From Pseudomonas sp. FP2196 (GTDB lineage: Bacteria > Pseudomonadota > Gammaproteobacteria > Pseudomonadales > Pseudomonadaceae): a stretch of 64,000 bases of DNA. Location of the stretch: assembly GCF_030687715.1 (NCBI RefSeq), contig NZ_CP117445.1, positions 3,275,501 to 3,339,500 on the forward strand, read 5' to 3'. The notes under the pieces are model-generated. The model ran no database searches. It saw nothing but the letters and a program-made list of their open reading frames with translations, and had not been told where the DNA came from. Positions 59,808-64,000 of this stretch are shown in pieces (position 1 is the stretch's first letter; each line of letters starts with the position of its first letter). The translations under genes and the position numbers were made by a program.

Positions 59808-61118
59808 ATGTCGCAGAGCGCCGCAGCTAACCAGACCATCGATGACGGTAAAAACGCCGTTTATAAACGCATCACCCTGCGTTTAATCCCCTTCATCTTC
59901 ATCTGCTATCTGTTCAACTACCTCGACCGGGTAAACGTTGGATTTGCCAAACTGCAGATGCTCGACGCGCTGAAATTCAGCGAAACCGTCTACGGCCTCG
60001 GTGCCGGTATTTTCTTCATCGGCTACGTGCTGTGCGGCGTACCGAGCAATCTGGCGCTGACCAAATTCGGTCCGCGGCGCTGGATCGCGCTAATGATGAT
60101 CACTTGGGGCACGCTGTCGACGTGCCTGTTGTTCGTCACCACCCCCACCGAGTTTTACACCCTGCGCCTGTTCACCGGTGCGGCCGAAGCCGGGTTCTTC
60201 CCGGGCGTTGTGCTTTATCTCTCACAGTGGTTCCCGACGTTCCGCCGTGGCCGGATCATGGCGCTGTTCATGTCGGCGATCCCGGTGTCCGGTTTGCTCG
60301 GCAGCCCGTTTTCCGGCTGGATTCTCAACCATTTCGCAGCGGGCCAGGGCGGTCTGGCCGGCTGGCAGTGGATGTTCCTGCTGCAAGGCATTCCGACCGT
60401 GATACTGGGCGCGCTGGCGTATTTCCTGCTGAGCGACAGCTTCGCCAACGCCAAATGGCTGACCCCGCATGAGCGCGCCGTGCTCGAAGCGGATCAGGCC
60501 GAAGACTTGGCGAACAAGCCAAAAACCACATCTGATTCACTGCTGGCGGTATTCAAGAACCCGGCGATCTGGGCGTTTGGCCTGATCTACTTTTGCATCC
60601 AGAGCGGCGTATACGCGATCAACTTCTGGTTGCCGTCGATCATCAAGAACCTCGGTTTCAGCGATAACCTGGTCATCGGCTGGTTGAGTGCGATTCCTTA
60701 CCTGCTGGCAGCAGTGTTCATGCTGGTGGTCGGACGTTCGGCAGACCTGCGCCAAGAACGTCGCTGGCATTTGGTGGTGCCGATGCTGATGGGTGCGATT
60801 GGCTTGGTGATTGCAGTGAACTTTGCTGCCAACCCGGCGATTGCGATTCTCGGTTTGACCATTGCGACCATGGGTGCCCTCACCGGCCTGCCGATGTTCT
60901 GGCCGGTGCCGACGGCGATGCTCAGTGCGGGCGCGGCAGCGGGCGGTCTGGCGTTGATCAACTCGATGGGTCAGATGGCCGGGTTCCTCAGTCCTTATCT
61001 GGTGGGTTGGGTCAAGGACAGCACCGGGTCGACCGACGCGGCGTTGTATCTGCTGGCGGGGGTGATTGTGGGCGGGAGTCTGCTGGCGTTGCGAATGACG
61101 CGGACGTTGCGGGTTTGA
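59808..61118 (+). CDS. MFS transporter, glycerate/sugar-acid type (ACS family)
   Basis: The 436-residue twelve-helix carrier of the anion:cation symporter family has LNYLDRVNVGF-like helix 1 (YLFNYLDRVNVGFAKLQM), a conserved FTGAAEAGFFPGVVLYLSQWF block in helix 4, and a FKNPAIWAFGLIYF domain-linker region. Members move glucarate, galactarate, glycerate, tartrate or related acids. The divergent cdaR and nearby garK favour D-glycerate or a sugar diacid. ATG 59808 follows AAAGAGAGAG. Confidence 0.85.
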   Translation: MSQSAAANQTIDDGKNAVYKRITLRLIPFIFICYLFNYLDRVNVGFAKLQMLDALKFSETVYGLGAGIFFIGYVLCGVPSNLALTKFGPRRWIALMMITWGTLSTCLLFVTTPTEFYTLRLFTGAAEAGFFPGVVLYLSQWFPTFRRGRIMALFMSAIPVSGLLGSPFSGWILNHFAAGQGGLAGWQWMFLLQGIPTVILGALAYFLLSDSFANAKWLTPHERAVLEADQAEDLANKPKTTSDSLLAVFKNPAIWAFGLIYFCIQSGVYAINFWLPSIIKNLGFSDNLVIGWLSAIPYLLAAVFMLVVGRSADLRQERRWHLVVPMLMGAIGLVIAVNFAANPAIAILGLTIATMGALTGLPMFWPVPTAMLSAGAAAGGLALINSMGQMAGFLSPYLVGWVKDSTGSTDAALYLLAGVIVGGSLLALRMTRTLRV

Positions 61119-61120
61119 TT

Positions 61121-61200
61121 TAAAAGATCAAACGATCGCAGCCTTCGGTAGCTCCTACACCGACTTCCGGTAGGAGCTACCGAAAGCTGCGATCTTTTGC
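61121..61200. repeat. REPIN, family C, inverted orientation
   Basis: TAAAAGATCAAACGATCGCA with GCCTTCGGTAGCTCCTAC forms the left arm and the complementary arm follows after about 9 bp. The GATC-rich tails point outward, opposite to the other family-C copies. It lies between convergent MFS and VOC genes. Confidence 0.85.
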
Positions 61201-61202
61201 TT

Positions 61203-61559
61203 TCAGGAAAACGCATCCAACTCAATTACCAATCCACCCGGCATCTGCACAAAAATCTGCCAGATCCCATCTTCCGGGACTTGCGCCAACTGGTACGGCA
61301 ACCCACTCTCACGCACCCGCCGCAACACGGTTTCTGCAGGCTCATCGGTGCGAAACGCAATGTGGCTGAGTTCAGTATCGTCGAAAGTCGGATGCTCGAT
61401 CACATGCACCACGGCGTGCGCATCCTGATACAGCCAGCGGCCGGGAAACGGAAACGGCGGCCGGCGCCCCGGCGCCAGCCCCAGCAACGCCGCGAAATTG
61501 TCCTGCAACGTCTGACCTTCAGCGGTGTTGAAAGCCAGATGATCGAATGTCCACGTCAT
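61203..61559 (-). CDS. VOC-superfamily protein (glyoxalase/dioxygenase fold)
   Basis: The 118-residue protein matches the vicinal-oxygen-chelate fold: FDHLAFNTAEG (first metal His), a central AVVHVIEHP, ELSHIAFRTDEPAE (second His) and FVQMPGGLVIELDAF (Glu). It may be a lyase, dioxygenase or resistance-type enzyme; the substrate is unknown. ATG 61559 follows AGGAGATGAGC; the longer forms are rejected. It is divergent from a LysR regulator gene 98 bp away, its likely controller. Confidence 0.8.
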   Translation of the reverse strand: MTWTFDHLAFNTAEGQTLQDNFAALLGLAPGRRPPFPFPGRWLYQDAHAVVHVIEHPTFDDTELSHIAFRTDEPAETVLRRVRESGLPYQLAQVPEDGIWQIFVQMPGGLVIELDAFS

Positions 61560-61657
61560 GCTCATCTCCTGCGGTTGTTCACTGATTGCAGTCTCCACAC
61601 TTGCCAATCACGGAAAAATCCCGCTAAAACGCAAAGATCTTTAAAGGATTTTTACCA

Positions 61658-62557
61658 ATGAGCTCGATACTCGATCTGGAGATATTCGTCCGCGTGGCCG
61701 ACTCCGGCAGCATTTCCGCTGCCGCCCGGACGCTGGAGTTGACACCGGCGGCCGCCAGCATCGCCTTGAAGCGTCTTGAAACCCGCCTCGGCATCCGCTT
61801 GCTGGCGCGCTCCACCCGCAGCATGCGCCTGACTGAAGAAGGCCGGCGCTATCTGGAAAGTGTGCGCCTGGCGCTGGCCACACTGGCCGAAGGCGAACAG
61901 GCGCTCAAGCGTCAAACCGAAGGTCTGAGCGGCGTACTGCAACTGGCGGCCCCGTCGGACTTCGGGCGCAACGTGTTGCTCCCGTGGCTGGATGATTTCA
62001 AACACGAGCATCCGCACATTCAGTTGCAACTATTGCTCAACGATCGCCATACCGACCTGTTTCGCGAAACCGTGGACGTGGCGCTACGCTTCGGCGTCCC
62101 GAGCGATTCGACGCTGGTGGCGTTGCCGATCCTGCCTGAGCATCGTCGCGTGGCTTGCGCCAGTCCAGCCTATTTAACCCGTCATGGCACACCGCAAAAC
62201 CCGAGCGAATTAACGCAGCACAGTGCCCTGCTCTACTTGCGCAATGGTCGGCCTTACAACACCTGGCGTTTCAGTCGCGACGATGAAACGCTGGAAGTCG
62301 AAGTCCATGGCGACTATCTCAGCGACGACGGTGAAGTCGCCCGCCGTTGGGCACTGGCCGGGCATGGCATCGCTTACAAGGCCTGGCTCGATGTCGCCGA
62401 AGACGTGCGTGCCGGGCGATTGATGACCTTGCTCGATGACTGGCAAGGTGAAAGTGTGCCGTTCAATTTACTCTGCCCACATCGGGTGCAGGTATCGGAA
62501 CGTGTGCGTGTGTTGCAGGCGTTTTTGCAGGCACGCTGCCGAGGCTTGAGCCGATAA
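61658..62557 (+). CDS. LysR-family transcriptional regulator
   Basis: The 299-residue protein has an N-terminal winged HTH (LDLEIFVRVADSGSISAAARTLELTPAAASIALKRLETRLGIRLLARSTRSM-type stretch, residues 5-55) and a substrate-binding domain of the kind grouped near DmlR/CrgA-like regulators (DFGRNVLLPWLDDF, DVALRFGVPSDSTLVALPI). It is probably the regulator of the divergent VOC gene or the downstream aldo-keto reductase. Confidence 0.88.
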   Translation: MSSILDLEIFVRVADSGSISAAARTLELTPAAASIALKRLETRLGIRLLARSTRSMRLTEEGRRYLESVRLALATLAEGEQALKRQTEGLSGVLQLAAPSDFGRNVLLPWLDDFKHEHPHIQLQLLLNDRHTDLFRETVDVALRFGVPSDSTLVALPILPEHRRVACASPAYLTRHGTPQNPSELTQHSALLYLRNGRPYNTWRFSRDDETLEVEVHGDYLSDDGEVARRWALAGHGIAYKAWLDVAEDVRAGRLMTLLDDWQGESVPFNLLCPHRVQVSERVRVLQAFLQARCRGLSR

Positions 62558-62625
62558 TTCACTTTGCCGCGCCGCACGCTTCTGGTATTTGATTAAGGCA
62601 TTCCCACCGACAAAAGGATTTTGGC

Positions 62626-63639
62626 ATGAGCTATCGCACACTGGGCCACTCGGGGTTGCAGGTGTCTACCCTCACCCTCGGCACAATGATGTTTGGCGAA
62701 CAGACCAGCACCGAGGAGTCGCTGCGCATCATCGACAAGGCCTGGGATCAGGGCATCAACTTCATCGATACCGCTGACGTGTACACCAATGGTCGCTCGG
62801 AGGAGATCGTCGGCGAAGCGATTGCCGGCAATCGCCATGAATGGGTCTTGGCAACCAAGGTGGGATTCGGCCCGGTGGACGGCGTACCCAACCGCAGCGG
62901 TTTAAGCCGCAAACATATCTTCAACGGACTCGATGCCAGCCTGACTCGGCTCGGCACTGACTATCTCGACATCTATTACCTGCACCGCGAAGACCACAAC
63001 ACACCACTGGAAGTGACGATCTCGGCGATCGGCGACCTGATTCGTCAAGGCAAGATTCGTTACTGGGGCCTGTCGAACTATCGTGGCTGGCGGATCGCCG
63101 AGGTGATTCGCGTCGCCGATAAACTTTCCGTTGATCGGCCGGTGATCAGTCAGCCGCTGTACAACATCGTCAACCGTCAGGCCGAGACCGAGCAGATTAC
63201 CGCTGCAAAGACATATGGTCTGGGCGTGGTGCCTTACAGCCCATTGGCCCGTGGCGTGCTCAGCGGCAAGTACGCGCCGGATGTAACGCCTGACGCCAGC
63301 AGCCGTGCCGGGCGTCAGGACAAACGCATTCTGGAAACCGAGTGGCGGGTGGAGTCGCTGCGCATTGCCCAGCAAATTCAGCAATACACTGAAGGACGTG
63401 GGGTCGGGATCGTCGAGTTCGCAATTGCCTGGGTACTGAACAACAATGCAGTAACGTCGGCAATTGTCGGGCCGCGCACTGAACAACAGTGGGATGCTTA
63501 CACCAAGGCCATCGCGGTGAAGATCACGGCAGAGGATGAAGCGTTTATCGATTCGCTTGTGACACCAGGCCATGCCTCAACACCGGGGTTCAACGATGTA
63601 AGCCATTTTGTGTCGGGTCGCAAACCGCACCGGGCCTAA
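62626..63639 (+). CDS. Aldo/keto reductase
   Basis: The 337-residue NADPH-dependent TIM-barrel reductase starts MSYRTLGHSGLQVSTLTLGTMMFGEQTS. The catalytic tetrad is in FIDTADVYTNGRSEEIVG (Asp, Tyr), EWVLATKVGFG (Lys) and DIYYLHRED (His). The phosphate-binding end (SAIVGPRTEQQ) is also present. It resembles the YajO/YghZ-like subgroup that reduces aldehydes; the substrate is unknown. AAAAGGAT precedes ATG 62626, 68 nt after the LysR gene. A strong terminator follows. Confidence 0.9.
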   Translation: MSYRTLGHSGLQVSTLTLGTMMFGEQTSTEESLRIIDKAWDQGINFIDTADVYTNGRSEEIVGEAIAGNRHEWVLATKVGFGPVDGVPNRSGLSRKHIFNGLDASLTRLGTDYLDIYYLHREDHNTPLEVTISAIGDLIRQGKIRYWGLSNYRGWRIAEVIRVADKLSVDRPVISQPLYNIVNRQAETEQITAAKTYGLGVVPYSPLARGVLSGKYAPDVTPDASSRAGRQDKRILETEWRVESLRIAQQIQQYTEGRGVGIVEFAIAWVLNNNAVTSAIVGPRTEQQWDAYTKAIAVKITAEDEAFIDSLVTPGHASTPGFNDVSHFVSGRKPHRA

Positions 63640-63658
63640 GATTTTTCCCTAGCCCTGC

Positions 63659-63685
63659 AACAGCCGATACAATCGGCTGTTTTTT
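63659..63685 (+). terminator. Rho-independent terminator after the aldo/keto reductase gene
   Basis: AACAGCCGAT (63659-63668) pairs with ATCGGCTGTT (63672-63681) over a 3-nt loop and runs into six T residues. Confidence 0.9.
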
Positions 63686-63747
63686 CATTGAATCGAGCAC
63701 GATCAAACGGAATCAGTTGATCGTTCGGACATCGCCAGGGATTAATC

Positions 63748-64000
63748 ATGTTCAATCGCCCCGTTGAGGAATCAAAAAAGTCTTTGCGTGGGCTGCTGTT
63801 TAATCTACTTGGCGAGAAAAAGCATTGGCGTCAGCCCATTAAGGCCGTAACTACCGGGGATCGCAACCCCTCCATTAATTACCGCGCTGATGTTGATGGA
63901 CTTCGCGCAATCGCTGTTCTGCTGGTACTGATTTTTCACGGCGGACTGGCGCTTTTCCCCTCCGGTTTTATTGGCGTCGATATCTTCTTCGTGATCTCGG
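63748..64000 (+). CDS. OafA/YrhL-type membrane acyltransferase, 3' partial
   Basis: The first 84 residues are in the window. After a polar N-terminal extension of about 45 residues comes [22 protein letters not shown], then [15 protein letters not shown]. This is the start of the acyltransferase-3 (OafA/YrhL) membrane domain, with the conserved R-x-x-D-G-L-R-A and the essential His. Such enzymes O-acetylate lipopolysaccharide O-antigen or other glycans. CAGGG precedes ATG 63748. Confidence 0.9.
   Translation, partial: MFNRPVEESKKSLRGLLFNLLGEKKHWRQPIKAVTTGDRNPSINYRADVDGLRAIAVLLVLIFHGGLALFPSGFIGVDIFFVIS

Overview
The window looks like chromosomal DNA of a fluorescent Pseudomonas (P. fluorescens/P. 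koreensis-type). The evidence is the high-GC codon use, a complete mannitol/arabitol/glucitol operon (mtlR-mtlEFGKDYZ), a 2-ketogluconate operon (ptxS-kguEKTD) with two exact PtxS operators, arginine:pyruvate transaminase aruH, and many Pseudomonas-type REP/REPIN repeats. There is no rRNA, tRNA, CRISPR array, phage or insertion sequence.

Layout. 1-5.8 kb: the 3' part of a very large toxin-like protein ending in an M35-type zinc protease domain, a glycosyltransferase and a PI-PLC-like enzyme. 5.9-15.7 kb: mtlR and the polyol operon, interrupted by three REPINs. 15.8-17.9 kb: an SLT lipoprotein and an OprD-family porin. 18.2-25.7 kb: a type VI secretion cassette (vgrG, DUF4123 adaptor, VasX-like effector, DUF6708 probable immunity protein, two DUF3304 genes, the second apparently frameshifted). 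25.7-29.3 kb: small genes including DUF6124-like, DUF2790, DUF1652, ecotin and a NIPSNAP protein. 29.3-30.6 kb: a single-domain threonine dehydratase preceded by what reads as a classical isoleucine attenuator. 30.6-36.6 kb: a methyltransferase, a TPR protein with an ECF sigma/anti-sigma pair, pncA, and an RstBA-like two-component system facing an RND efflux pump (36.9-41.1 kb). 42-48.4 kb: an accessory cluster of surface-type proteins (two related beta-module proteins, an autotransporter and a small orphan). 48.5-53.8 kb: ptxS-kguEKTD. 54-64 kb: aruH, a chemoreceptor, a D-glycerate/sugar-diacid module (garK, cdaR, MFS carrier), a VOC/LysR pair, an aldo-keto reductase and the start of an acyltransferase.

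The least expected signals are regulatory. First, three near-identical 20-bp LuxR-type (las/rhl-like) boxes lie 80-100 bp upstream of otherwise orphan genes at 28.9, 42.2 and 48.3 kb. This suggests a quorum-sensing regulon of undescribed secreted or surface proteins, although no luxI/luxR gene is visible here. Second, a 21-codon leader peptide with Ile-Ile-Thr-Ala-Ile control codons and mutually exclusive hairpins precedes an IlvA that lacks its allosteric domain. Third, A-rich Crc/Hfq-type motifs sit in front of mtl and kgu genes, which would link both sugar operons to catabolite repression.

Gene starts were chosen by ribosome-binding site and homology and may differ from the longest open frame. 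Family names come from recognition of the translated sequence, not from a database search.
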